Position numbers and translations under genes: made by a program
NCBI RefSeq assembly: GCF_030052815.1
Contig: NC_079510.1
Span: forward strand, 49,008,725-49,072,724
DNA: 64,000 bases
DNA from: Hevea brasiliensis
Taxonomy: Eukaryota > Streptophyta > Magnoliopsida > Malpighiales > Euphorbiaceae
Direction: 5' to 3'
In this document: positions 24,837 to 38,760 of the stretch, in pieces
Layout: each line of letters opens with the position of its first letter
Numbering within the stretch: position 1 is the first letter of the stretch
Notes under the pieces: model-generated
The model's input: the letters and a program-made list of their open reading frames with translations, nothing else
Databases searched by the model: none
What the model was told of the DNA's origin: nothing

Positions 24837-25301
24837 ATGGAGGACACAAAATGGGAGCAGAGACTACAAGCCGTAACCCACATCCTAACCAGCCCCACAA
24901 CACCACCTCCTCTCTACTCTCAATTCTTTATCTCCACGCAAATTCCGTGCTACCTCAACTGGGACTACCCACCTATTCTCTGCACCAAAGACACCAGGAT
25001 CTTCCCTTCTCTCCATCTGAGGTGGGCTTTCTCTCTCTTCGTCAAAAGAGTCACCAGATTAGGGCTCCCTGAGACTTCTTGGAGGTCCAAATGCCCATAC
25101 CAACAGCCCCCACCTCTGATTCTTGCAAAGGGAGTAGAGAAAGCACAGTGGGGTGATGAGCAAAAAAGACAGTATTTTAGAAAGAGGTTGAGAAGGAAAA
25201 GACTTGGCAATAATATTCACCCCTCCATTCCTATTTTAGTTCCCAATCTCTTCCTGTTTTCACTTCTGGTGTGGAACCCATTTGCTTATCTTGATTCTTG
25301 A
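24837..25301 (+). CDS. Small single-exon gene, plant protein of unknown function
   Basis: A 154-residue ORF beginning MEDTKWEQRLQAVTHILTSP in good ATG context (AAGATGG). It is Pro/Thr-rich near residues 18-25. It has a Trp/aromatic-rich middle (CYLNWDYPP, then ETSWRSKCPYQQPPPLILAK), a basic patch (KRQYFRKRLRRKRLG) and a hydrophobic C-terminal segment (IPILVPNLFLFSLLVWNPF) that could be a tail anchor. Base composition is clearly higher in GC than its flanks, unlike chance ORFs nearby. I believe similar intronless ORFs exist in other dicots, but I cannot name the family and assign no function. The antisense frame at 24965-25210 is a shadow. Confidence 0.7.
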   Translation: MEDTKWEQRLQAVTHILTSPTTPPPLYSQFFISTQIPCYLNWDYPPILCTKDTRIFPSLHLRWAFSLFVKRVTRLGLPETSWRSKCPYQQPPPLILAKGVEKAQWGDEQKRQYFRKRLRRKRLGNNIHPSIPILVPNLFLFSLLVWNPFAYLDS

Positions 25302-27764
25302 GAAATATTGTGGGCTTGTAATATGTTCATGTAATTAATATTGTAATAATTTTCCATTATGGTTATTCTGGTTTGGTTATGATTTTGAATTTTGGGGCTT
25401 CTGTTCATCATAAAAGAAAAAAGTGAAGGCTATTACCTACCCATTTGAAGAGACAGTCAGTCAATTAGGGTAATCTAATTGATATTTTTTTAGTTCGTTA
25501 GGTTATATTAGAGTTGAAACTCAAAACCTCATAATTGAAACTTTAATAAGACAACGAAAAGGGATTGCTTCTATTTCTACCCTTTTAATTGCAGTTGTTG
25601 AACAGAATTGAAAAGAGGGGTGGAAGAGACACAAGTCAATATCATCCCTCTAACTAAACTAATGATTTATTATTAGTAAAATTATGAGTAAATTTATGAT
25701 TCTAATGCTAATTATTTAAACAAAAATTGATAAATTTATGATTCTAATGCTAATTATTTAAAAAAAATATTGATCTTTTCATAGCAAGAACAGGTTTTAT
25801 TCTATTGTTAAACATGTGGAAACATTCTATCTTTAACATTTTTCCTAGATGGGTAGAAGTGGCCTAAACTAGAAATAGATCCTCTCATCTTCAGGCATTT
25901 TCCTGACAAGGAGACTTAAAACTAGGGCTCTCAAATTGATTCAAAAACAACAAAGCTTCCAGATGAAATGGGCTAATTGTAGCTAAAGAATGATAAATTC
26001 CCATTGATATAATATAGGACTTAGGATGCCAGTCTTTTACCCTTCAAGGCTTCAACAACCTGTCTTTTTTTTTTTTTTCTCTTGCTCGTCTTTATCTTTA
26101 TCTTTTTCTCTTTTGGTACCACATTTTGCCAATTCCCAGTTGGCTTTTTTTATATATATACTTTTTGTTCTACTGATGCCAAATTGCCACTGCCAATATT
26201 AGCTTTTCAAATTTGCACACCGCTAATCAAGGAAGAAACTGCTCCTAAACCAAGAAAAAGGAAATGGGCAAAAAGTGTTTTGGTTGATATGTCAAAATGC
26301 AAATGTTGACAGATATATGGCTGTTGACTCTAGCTCTTACTATCATCTTAAAAGTTTAAACTATTAATAAAGATGCAGCTTTAACTTTTTATAAAGAAAC
26401 AGCCAACAATAATTTTGTCATTGAGCTTTTTTTTTTTTTTTTTTTTTTTTCTAATTTAGAGTGAACCTGCAGGATTGTTCAAGCAATAGAAGCTTTGCCT
26501 TTAAAAATTTTATACTTCTTTTTTAAATAACATCTTTGTTATTTTTGACCTGTTAAATTGACGAATAGGAAGAAAAGAAACTTCTTTATACCTTTGCTTT
26601 TCTTTTTCCCTTTAAACACTTTATAATCAAGTTCATTAATTTTATTATTTTTTAACAATTTTTTTTTATATATTTTGAAGAAAAAAAATGTTAAGGTTTA
26701 TGTTCTTAATTTTCTGTATACATTCTAAAATTTAATACATATAATTATCATTGGCATCATAAATTCAAAAGAGCAAAAATGAAGGATTAAATGAAATTAA
26801 TTTGCATATTAGAGAAACAATTAATAAGCTAAAAAAAGTTTCAGTCAGAGGAGTACTGAGGAGTCCCACTAATAATTCAATAGGATTTGTAAGTCTTACC
26901 TGTTTATGTTCATCATGAGCAATAAACAAAGGTTGGACCTATCTCACCTAATGTTCATAATGTTCTTTTCTTGGTTTAGCAGTTGCAGCAACAACCACCA
27001 AGCATTGGACATTTCCCACTTATTTCCAATTACTTGTCTTTAATTACATAGCCAAAAAATCAATTACCTTTTAACTCACTAATATTAAAATAATTTAGAG
27101 AAAAAACTATAGAGTCAAGTTTTAGCTATTTAAAACTCAGCTATATTCATTTACGATCCTACTTATTTTCAATTGTATATTTTTAATTATATAATAAAAA
27201 ATTAATTAGCTTTAACTAAATAATACTGAAATACTATGGAGTTTTCTTGAGTTGTTTTTAAGGCTAGAAGGTCTCTAGCGTGAGATTTAATGGAAATTTT
27301 TAGTTTTTTAAATAAATTATTTTATATAAATAAATATATAGCAGGTTACATGTTAGTCTAAATTAATTTAAGGAAATAATTTGATTAAATTATTTTTAAA
27401 AATATATTTTAAATTAATTAGAATTGTAACTTAATTAAAGGAAGAACCTACAATAACTAACATAATTAAACAAAAATAAAATAACATAGTTAACATAAAA
27501 TAAAAGAAATTAACATAATTGTAAAATTAATATAGTTAACATAATTAAAAAAAATAACATAATCGTAAAAGAAAAAAAATTAATATAAAAGTGCATTTGA
27601 CATAATAAAATAAGGAAAAATTTTCACTAAATTAATTAGTTTTTAAATCAAAATATTTTTCTTTTAAAAAAAGAAACAGTTTTTTTTAGAAAAAAAGTAA
27701 AAATAGAAACCATAAATCCTAATCGATCCGATTAGAATTTCATCCTAACCGCAAATAAAAAATC
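25302..27764. other. AT-rich intergenic region before the satellite array
   Basis: No gene seen. It contains a ~44-bp tandem duplication (AAATTTATGATTCTAATGCT twice, about 25690-25762), a T26-type run near 26430, and many homopolymers. A 75-codon frame at 26082 spans poly-T and low-complexity sequence and is not called. Confidence 0.5.
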
Positions 27765-28195
27765 AGTATATATATATATATAAGAAATGAAATCTACTAT
27801 ATAATGAAATAGAAATAAAAAAATGGTGGGGATTGGAAGATTTTCATCCCAAACTAAATTCTGAACAAATATAAAAAAAAAAAAAAAAGAAAGAAAGAAA
27901 ATGAAAGTTTTTTTTTTTTTCAGAAGAAAATGTAGGGTTATTATGCTAAGGGTTGCGCATGCAAATTGGATAATATGAATTCATGAATAGGACAGTAACG
28001 GATTGAATATTTTTAAATATTTAATTGGATTGAATTTTATTTAAATAAGTTTGAGTAATATATAATTTAAATTTAAAAAATAATAACTATTTATTAATTT
28101 ATATAATTAAATATAATGTTCATTAATTTTTTATATAATTTAAATATTTTAGAAAATAAGTTTGAATTTTTTATTAGTAAAAAATATTTTATATG

Positions 28196-28266
<71 letters not shown>

Positions 28267-28671
28267 AAATGAAATCTACTATATAATGAAATAGAAATAA
28301 ATAAATGGTAGGGATAGAAAGATTTTCATCCGAGCTAAATTCTGAATAAATAGAAAAAAAAAAAGAAAGAAAATGAAAGCTTTTTTTTTTCTTAGAAAAA
28401 AATGAAAGGTTATTATGCCAAGGGTTGCGCATGCAAATTGGATAATATGAATTCATGAATAGGACAATAATGGATTAAATATTTTTAAATATTTAATTGG
28501 ATTGAATTTTATTTAAATAAGTTTGAATAATATATAATTTAAATTTAAAAAATAATATCTATTTATTAATTTATATAATTAAATATAATGTTTATTAATT
28601 TTTTATATAATTTGAATTTTTTAGAAAATAAGTTTGAATTTTTTATTAGTAAAAAATATTTTATATGAATT

Positions 28672-28721
<50 letters not shown>

Positions 28722-29124
28722 AATGAAATCTACTATATAATGAAATAGAAATAAATAAATGGTGGGGATCGGAATATTTCCATCCGAGCTAAATTCTGAA
28801 CAAATAGAAAAAAAAAAAAAAGAAAGAAAATGAAAGGTTTTTTTTTCTTAGAAAAAAATGAAAGGTTATCATGCCAAGGGTTGCGTATGCAAATTGGATA
28901 ATATAAATTCATGAATAGGACAGTAACGGATTGAATATTTTTAAATATTTAATTGGATTGAATTTTATTTAAATAAGTTTGAATAATATATAATTTAAAT
29001 TTAAAAAATAATATCTATTTATCAATTTATATAATTAAATATAATGTTTATTAATTTTTTATATAATTTAAATTTTTTAGAAAATAAGTTTGAATTTTTT
29101 ATTAGTAAAAAATATTTTATATGA

Positions 29125-29175
<51 letters not shown>

Positions 29176-29566
29176 AAATGAAATCTACTATATAATGAAA
29201 TAGAAATAAATAAATGGTGGGGATCGGAAGATTTTCATCCAAGCTAAATTCTGAATAAATAGAAAAAAAAAAAATGAAAGGTTTTTTTTATTAGAAAAAA
29301 ATGAAAGGTTATCATGCCAAGAGTTGCGTATGCAAATTGGATAATATAAATTCATGAATATGACAGTAACGGATTGAATATTTTTAAATATTTAATTGGA
29401 TTGAATTTTATTTAAATAAGTTTGAATAATATATAAGTTAAATTTTAAAAATAATATCTATTTATTAATTTATATAACTAAATATAATATTTATTAATTT
29501 TTTATATAATTTAAATATTTTAGAAAATAAGTTTGAATTTTTTATTAGTAAAAAATATTTTATATG

Positions 29567-29627
<61 letters not shown>

Positions 29628-30429
29628 AAATGAAATCTACTATGTAATGAAATAGAAATAAATAAATGGTGGGGATCGGAAGATTTTCATCCGAGCTAAA
29701 TTCTGAACAAATAAAAAAAAAAAAAAAATGAAAGGTTTTTTTTTCTTAGAAAAAAAATGAAATGTTATTATGCCAAGGGTTGCGTATGCAAATTGGATAA
29801 TATGAATTTATGAATAGTACAGTAACGGATTGAATATTTTTAAATATTTAATTGGATTGAATTTTATTTAAATAAGTTTGAATAATATATAAGTTAAATT
29901 TAAAAAATAATATCTATTTATTAATTTATATAACTAAATATAATATTTATTAATTTTTTATATAATTTAAATATTTTAGAAAATAAGTTTGAATTTTTTA
30001 TTAGTAAAAATATTTTATATGAATTATATATATATAAGAAATGAAATCTACTATATAATGTAATAGAAATAAATAAATGGTGGGGATCGGAAGATTTTCA
30101 TCCAAGCTAAATTCTGAATAAATAGAAAAAAAAAAAATGAAAGGTTTTTTTTATTAGAAAAAAATGAAAGGTTATCATGCCAAGAGTTGCGTATGCAAAT
30201 TGGATAATATAAATTCATGAATATGATAGTAACGGATTGAATATTTTTAAATATTTAATTGGATTGAATTTTATTTAAATAAGTTTGAATAATATATAAG
30301 TTAAATTTTAAAAATAATATCTATTTATTAATTTATATAACTAAATATAATATTTATTAATTTTTTATATAATTTAAATATTTTAGAAAATAAGTTTGAA
30401 TTTTTTATTAGTAAAAAATATTTTATATG

Positions 30430-30508
<79 letters not shown>

Positions 30509-31326
30509 AAATGAAATCTACTATGTAATGAAATAGAAATAAATAAATGGTGGGGATCGGAAGATTTTCATCCGAGCTAAATTCTGAACAAATAAAAAAA
30601 AAAAAAAAAAATGAAAGGTTTTTTTTTCTTAGAAAAAAAATGAAATGTTATTATGCCAAGGGTTGCGTATGCAAATTGGATAATATGAATTTATGAATAG
30701 TACAGTAACGGATTGAATATTTTTAAATATTTAATTGGATTGAATTTTATTTAAATAAGTTTGAATAATATATAAGTTAAATTTAAAAAATAATATCTAT
30801 TTATTAATTTATATAACTAAATATAATATTTATTAATTTTTTATATAATTTAAATATTTTAGAAAATAAGTTTGAATTTTTTATTAGTAAAAATATTTTA
30901 TATGAATTATATATATATAAGAAATGAAATCTACTATATAATGTAATAGAAATAAATAAATGGTGGGGATCGGAAGATTTTCATCCCGAATTAAATTCTG
31001 AACAAATACAAAAAAAAAAGAAAGAAAGAAAATGAAAGTTTTTTTTTTTTCCGAAGAAAATGTAGGGTTATTATGCCAAGAGCTGCGCATGCAAATTGAA
31101 TATATATGAATTCATGAATAGGACAGTAACAGATTGAATATTTTTAAATATTTAATTGGATTGAATTTTATTAAAATAAGTTTGAGTAATATATAATTTA
31201 AATTTAAAAAATAATATCTATTTATTAATTTATATAATTAAATATAATGTTCATTAATTTTTTATATAATTTAAATATTTTAGAAAATAAGTTTGAATTT
31301 TTTATTAGTAAAAAATATTTTATATG

Positions 31327-31388
<62 letters not shown>

Positions 31389-31787
31389 AATGAAATCTAC
31401 TATATAATGAAATAGAAATAAATAAATGGTGGGGATAGAAAGATTTTCATCCGAGCTAAATTCTGAACAAATAGAAAAAAAAAAAAAAAGAAAATGAAAG
31501 CTTTTTTTTTCTTAGAAAAAAATGAAAGGTTATTATGCCAAGGGTTGCGCATGCAAATTGGATAATATGAATTCATGAATAGGACAGTAACGGATTGAAT
31601 ATTTTTAAATATTTAATTTGATTGAATTTTATTTAAATAAGTTTGAATAATATATAATTTAAATTTAAAAAATAATATATATTTATTAATTTATATAATT
31701 AAATATAATGTTTATTAATTTTTTATATAATTTGAATTTTTTAGAAAATAAGTTTGAATTTTTTATTAATAAAAAATATTTTATATG

Positions 31788-31861
<74 letters not shown>

Positions 31862-32676
31862 AATGAAATCTACTATATAATGAAATAGAAATAAATAAAT
31901 GGTGGGGATCGGAAGATTTTCATCCGAGCTAAATTCTGAACAAATAGAAAAAAAAAAGAAAGAAAATGAAAGGTTTTTTTTTCTTAGAAAAAAATGAAAG
32001 GTTATTATGCCAAGGGTTGCGAATACAAATTGGATAATATGAATTCATGAATAGGACAGTAACGGATTGAATATTTTTAAATATTTAATTGGATTGAATT
32101 TTATTTAAATAAGTTTGAATAATATATAATTTAAATTTAAAAAATAATATCTATTTATTAATTTATATAATTAAATATAATGTTCATTAATTTTTTATAT
32201 AATTTAAATATTTTAGAAAATAAGTTTGAATTTTTTATTAGTAAAAAATATTTTATATGAATTATATATATATAAAAGAAATGAAATCTACTATATAATG
32301 AAATAGAAATAAATAAATGGTAGGGATAGAAAGATTTTCATCCGAGCTAAATTCTGAACAAATAGAAAAAAAAAGAAAGAAAATGAAAGGTTTTTTTTTC
32401 TTAGAAAAAAATGAAAGGTTATTATGCCAAGGGTTGCGTATGCAAATTGGATAATATGAATTCATGAATAGGACAGTAACGGATTGAATATTTTTAAATA
32501 TTTAATTGGATTGAATTTTATTTAAATAAGTTTGAATAATATATAATTTAAATTTAAAAAATAATATCTATTTATTAATTTATATAATTAAATATAATGT
32601 TTATTAATTTTTTATATAATTTGAATTTTTTAGAAAATAAGTTTGAATTTTTTATTAGTAAAAAATATTTCATATG

Positions 32677-32715
<39 letters not shown>

Positions 32716-33658
32716 AAAGAAATGAAATCTACTATATAATGAAATAGAAATAAATAAATGGCGGGGATCGGTAGATTTTCATCCGAGCTAAATTCTGAAC
32801 AAATAGAAAAAAAAAAAAAAGAAAATGAAAGGTTTTTTTTTTCTTAGAAAAAAATGAAAGGTTATTATGCCAAGGGTTGCGTATGCAAATTGGATAATAT
32901 GAATTCATGAATAGGACAGTAACGGATTGAATATTTTTAAATATTTAATTGGATCGAATTTTATTTAAATAAATTTGAATAATATATAAGTTAAATTTAA
33001 AAAATAATATCTATTTATTAATTTATATAACTAAATATAATATTTATTAATTTTTTTAAATATTTAATTAGATTGAATTTTATTTAAATAAGTTTGAGTA
33101 ATATATAATTTAAATTTAAAAAATAATATCTATTTATTAATTTATATAATTAAATATAGTGTTCATTAATTTTTTATATAATTTAAATATTTTAGAAAAT
33201 AAGTTTGAATTTTTTATTAGTAAAAAATATTTTATATATATATATATATATATATAAGAAATGAAATCTACTATATAATGAAATAGAAATAAATAAATGG
33301 TGGGGATAGAAAGATTTTCATCCGGGCTAAATTATGAACAAATAGAAAAAAAAAAAGAAAGAAAATGAAAGCTTTTTTTTTCTTAGAAAAAAATGAAAGG
33401 TTATTATGCCAAGGGTTGCGCATGCAAATTGGATAATATGAATTCATGAATAGGACAGTAACGGATTAAATATTTTTAAATATTTAATTGGATTGAATTT
33501 TATTTAAATAAGTTTGAATAATATATAATTTAAATTTAAAAAATAATATCTATTTATTAATTTATATAATTAAATATAATGTTTATTAATTTTTTATATA
33601 ATTTGAATTTTTTAGAAAATAAGTTTGAATTTTTTATTAGTAAAAAATATTTTATATG

Positions 33659-33722
<64 letters not shown>

Positions 33723-34537
33723 AATGAAATCTACTATATAATGAAATAGAAATAAATAAATGGTGGGGATCGGAATATTTCCATCCGAGCTAAATTCTGA
33801 ACAAATAGAAAAAAAAAAAAAGAAAGAAAATGAAAGGTTTTTTTTTCTTAGAAAAAAATGAAAGGTTATCATGCCAAGGGTTGCGTATGCAAATTGGATA
33901 ATATGAATTCATGAATAGGACAGTAACGGATTGAATATTTTTAAATATTTAATTGGATTGAATTTTATTTAAATAAGTTTGAATAATATATAATTTAAAT
34001 TTAAAAAATAATATCTATTTATCAATTTATATAATTAAATATAATGTTTATTAATTTTTTATATAATTTAAATTTTTTAGAAAATAAGTTTGAATTTTTT
34101 ATTAGTAAAAAATATTTTATATGAAAAAAAAATATATATATATATATATAAGAAATGAAATCTACTATATAATGAAATAGAAATAAATAAATGGTGGGGA
34201 TCGGAAGATTTTCATCCAAGCTAAATTCTGAATAAATAGAAAAAAAAAAAAAGAAAATGAAAGGTTTTTTTTATTAGAAAAAAATGAAAGGTTATCATGC
34301 CAAGAGTTGCGTATGCAAATTGGATAATATAAATTCATGAATATGACAGTAACGGATTGAATATTTTTAAATATTTAATTGGATTGAATTTTATTTAAAT
34401 AAGTTTGAATAATATATAAGTTAAATTTTACAAATAATATCTATTTATTAATTTATATAACTAAATATAATATTTATTAATTTTTTATATAATTTAAATA
34501 TTTTAGAAAATAAGTTTGAATTTTTTATTAGTAAAAA

Positions 34538-34617
<80 letters not shown>

Positions 34618-35422
34618 CTACTATGTAATGAAATAGAAATAAATAAATGGTGGGGATCGGAAGATTTTCATCCGAGCTAAATTCTAAACAAATAAAAAAA
34701 AAAAAAATGAAAGGTTTTTTTTTCTTAGAAAAAAAATGAAATGTTATTATGCCAAGGGTTGCGTTTGCAAATTGGATAATATGAATTTATGAATAGTACA
34801 GTAACGGATTGAATATTTTTAAATATTTAATTGGATTGAATTTTATTTAAATAAGTTTGAATAATATATAAGTTAAATTTAAAAAATAATATCTATTTAT
34901 TAATTTATATAACTAAATATAATATTTATTAATTTTTTATATAATTTAAATATTTTAGAAAATAAGTTTGAATTTTTTATTAGTAAAAAATATTTTATAT
35001 GAATTATATATATATAAGAAATGAAATCTACTATATAATGTAATAGAAATAAATAAATGGTGGGGATCGGAAGATTTTCATCCCGAATTAAATTCTGAAC
35101 AAATACAAAAAAAAAAGAAAGAAAGAAAATGAAAGTTTTTTTTTTTCCGAAGAAAATGTAGGGTTATTATGCCAAGAGCTGCGCATGCAAATTGAATATA
35201 TATGAATTCATGAATAGGACAGTAACGGATTGAATATTTTTAAATATTTAATTGGATTGAATTTTATTAAAATAAGTTTGAGTAATATATAATTTAAATT
35301 TAAAAAATAATATCTATTTATTAATTTATATAATTAAATATAATGTTCATTAATTTTTTATATAATTTAAATATTTTAGAAAATAAGTTTGAATTTTTTA
35401 TTAGTAAAAAATATTTTATATG

Positions 35423-35506
<84 letters not shown>

Positions 35507-35909
35507 AATGAAATCTACTATATAATGAAATAGAAATAAATAAATGGTGGGGATAGAAAGATTTTCATCCGAGTTAAATTCTGAACAAATAGAAAAAAAA
35601 AAAAAAAAAAGAAAATGAAAGCTTTTTTTTTTCTTAGAAAAAAATGAAAGGTTATTATGCCAAGGGTTGCGCATGCAAATTGGATAATATGAATTCATGA
35701 ATAGGACAGTAACGGATTGAATATTTTTAAATATTTAATTTGATTGAATTTTATTTAAATAAGTTTGAATAATATATAATTTAAATTTAAAAAATAATAT
35801 CTATTTATTAATTTATATAATTAAATATAATGTTTATTAATTTTTTATATAATTTGAATTTTTTAGAAAATAAGTTTGAATTTTTTATTAATAAAAAATA
35901 TTTTATATG

Positions 35910-35953
<44 letters not shown>

Positions 35954-36770
35954 AATGAAATCTACTATATAATGAAATAGAAATAAATAAATGGTGGGGA
36001 TCGGAAGATTTTCATCCGAGCTAAATTCTGAATAAATAGAAAAAAAAAAGAAAGAAAATGAAAGGTTTTTTTTTCTTAGAAAAAAATGAAAGGTTATTAT
36101 GCCAAGGGTTGCGAATACAAATTGGATAATATGAATTCATGAATAGGACAGTAACGGATTGAATATTTTTAAATATTTAATTGGATTGAATTTTATTTAA
36201 ATAAGTTTGAATAATATATAATTTAAATTTAAAAAATAATATCTATTTATTAATTTATATAATTAAATATAATGTTCATTAATTTTTTATATAATTTAAA
36301 TATTTTAGAAAATAAGTTTGAATTTTTTATTAGTAAAAAATATTTTATATGAATTATATATATATATAAAAGAAATGAAATCTACTATATAATGAAATAG
36401 AAATAAATAAATGGTGGGGATAGAAAGATTTTCATCCGAGCTAAATTCTGAACAAATAGAAAAAAAAAGAAAGAAAATGAAAGGTTTTTTTTTCTTAGAA
36501 AAAAATGAAAGGTTATTATGCCAAGGGTTGCGTATGCAAATTGGATAATATAAATTCATGAATAGGACAGTAACGGATTGAATATTTTTAAATATTTAAT
36601 TGGATTGAATTTTATTTAAATAAGTTTGAATAATATATAATTTAAATTTAAAAAATAATATCTATTTATTAATTTATATAATTAAATATAATGTTTATTA
36701 ATTTTTTATATAATTTGAATTTTTTAGAAAATAAGTTTGAATTTTTTATTAGTAAAAAATATTTTATATG

Positions 36771-36824
<54 letters not shown>

Positions 36825-37328
36825 AATGAAATCTACTATATAATGAAATAGAAATAAATAAATGGCGGGGATCGGTAGATTTTCATCCGAGCTAAATTCT
36901 GAACAAATAGAAAAAAAAAAAAAGAAAATGAAAGGTTTTTTTTTCTTAGAAAAAAATGAAAGGTTATTATGCCAAGGGTTGCGTATGCAAATTGGATAAT
37001 ATGAATTCATGAATAGGACAGTAACGGATTAAATATTTTTAAATATTTAATTGGATTGAATTTTATTTAAATAAATTTGAATAATGTATAAGTTAAATTT
37101 AAAAAATAATATCTATTTATTAATTTATATAACTAAATATAATATTTATTAATTTTTTTAAATATTTAATTAGATTAAATTTTATTTAAATAAGTTTGAG
37201 TAATATATAATTTAAATTTAAAAAATAATATCTATTTATTAATTTATATAATTAAATATAATGTTCATTAATTTTTTATATAATTTAAATATTTTAGAAA
37301 ATAAGTTTGAATTTTTTATTAGTAAAAA

Positions 37329-37402
<74 letters not shown>

Positions 37403-37801
37403 AAATGAAATCTACTATATAATGAAATAGAAATAAATAAATGGTGGGGATAGAAAGATTTTCATCCGGGCTAAATTCTGAACAAATAGAAAAAAAAAAG
37501 AAAGAAAATGAAAGGTTTTTTTTTCTTAGAAAAAAATGAAAGGTTATTATGCCAAGGGTTGCGTATGCAAATTGGATAATATGAATTCATGAATAGGACA
37601 GTAACGGATTGAATATTTTTAAATATTTAATTGGATTGAATTTTATTTAAATAAGTTTGAATAATATATAAGTTAAATTTAAAAAATAATATCTATTTAT
37701 TAATTTATGTAGCTAAATATAATATTTATTAATTTTTTATATAATTTAAATATTTTAGAAAATAAGTTTGAATTTTTTATTAGTAAAAAATATTTTATAT
37801 G

Positions 37802-37856
<55 letters not shown>
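27765..37856 (+). repeat. Satellite-like tandem array, 22 units with (TA)n spacers, left part
   Basis: Units start with AAGAAATGAAATCTACTAT at about 27782, 28263, 28719, 29173, 29625, 30036, 30506, 30918, 31384, 31858, 32276, 32716, 33256, 33719, 34151, 34617 (start truncated), 35015, 35508, 35948, 36368, 36822 and 37400. Each has ~400 bp of conserved body. Landmarks are GGTGGGGAT(C/A)G, an A-rich/T-rich pair of runs, GCCAAGGGTTGCG(C/T)ATGC, GACAGTAACGGATTGAATA, then a long AT-only tail. It ends in (TA)n of very variable length. Chance minus-strand frames of 65-125 codons recur in each unit and are not genes. Confidence 0.95.
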
Positions 37857-37860
<4 letters not shown>

Positions 37861-38254
37861 GCAAGGGATTTTGCGGTCGCCTGGACGATCACTCACCGAA
37901 GTGGGAAAGAGTGAGGAGTCGCCACCTTAGTTTTGAGGGTAACTAAAGAAAACCATTTGTGAAGATAAATTGAAATAAAACCACTTCAAAACAGAGATTC
38001 TAGGTTCGGGGTCCGTAAACGGGTGGGGAAGGTGTTAGGCACCCCACCTCGTCCCTTAATAAGGGTAAGTAGATTTAACTTTGCATTAGTTAGGAAGGCT
38101 CGAATGGACATGTTGATCCTTTTAACTAAAGGAGCATTTAATTTTTTTTTTTCACTAAATTTGGATCACCCAGATACATAAGTAAATGAGACAACCTTAG
38201 TGAATTGACGTCGTGAATCATTTTTGGTTTTGAGATTGTTTTGCGTGTAGGTTA

Positions 38255-38760
38255 AAATTAGGTGTGAGAATCGGATAAGAACTCTCTTCCGATCTCTCTT
38301 AAATTCTGAGAGGAGATCGGATAAGAATCCTCCTCCGATCTCTCTTGGGGTATTTAAAATTTGGGATTGAGAATCGGATAAGAACTCTCCTCCGATCTCT
38401 TTTAAGTATTCATTAAAATTTTAGCTCAGGGATCGGTAAGAACTTTCCTCCAATTTCTATTTAATGTTTATTAAAATTTGGAGTTGAGACCGGATAAGAA
38501 CTCTCCTCCGATCTCCGTTTAATATTTATTAAAATTTTGAGTCGAGACCGGATAAGAACTCTCCTCCGATCTCTATTTAATTTTTATTAAAATTTTGATT
38601 TGAGACCAGATAAGAACTCTCCTCCGATCTCTATTAAGTATTTATTTAAAATTTTGATTTGAGAATCGGATAAGAACTCTCTTCCGATCTCTATTAAGTA
38701 TTTATTTAAATTTTGATTTGAGACCGGATAAGAACTCTCTTCCGATCTCTTTTAAATTAA
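38255..38760 (+). repeat. Tandem hairpin repeats in the 3' LTR
   Basis: About nine units of 55-70 bp. Each contains GATCGGA or ACCGGA, then TAAGAACTCTCC, then TCCGATCTCT, so each unit can form a short stem with a ~12-nt loop. Units are separated by TTTATTAAAATTTTGA-like spacers. Confidence 0.85.

Noticed and set aside
26082..26309. A 75-codon ORF
   Set aside because: Crosses poly-T and TATA tracts, no conserved features.
28094..37010. Repeated minus-strand ORFs of 65-125 codons (MNSYYPICMRNPWHNN type) in the array
   Set aside because: They arise once per satellite unit, run into (TA)n as Tyr-Ile repeats, differ in frame by spacer length and have no domain.
27765..37856. CRISPR-like regular repeats
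   Set aside because: This is eukaryotic DNA; the units are ~0.45 kb with AT microsatellite spacers and there are no cas genes.
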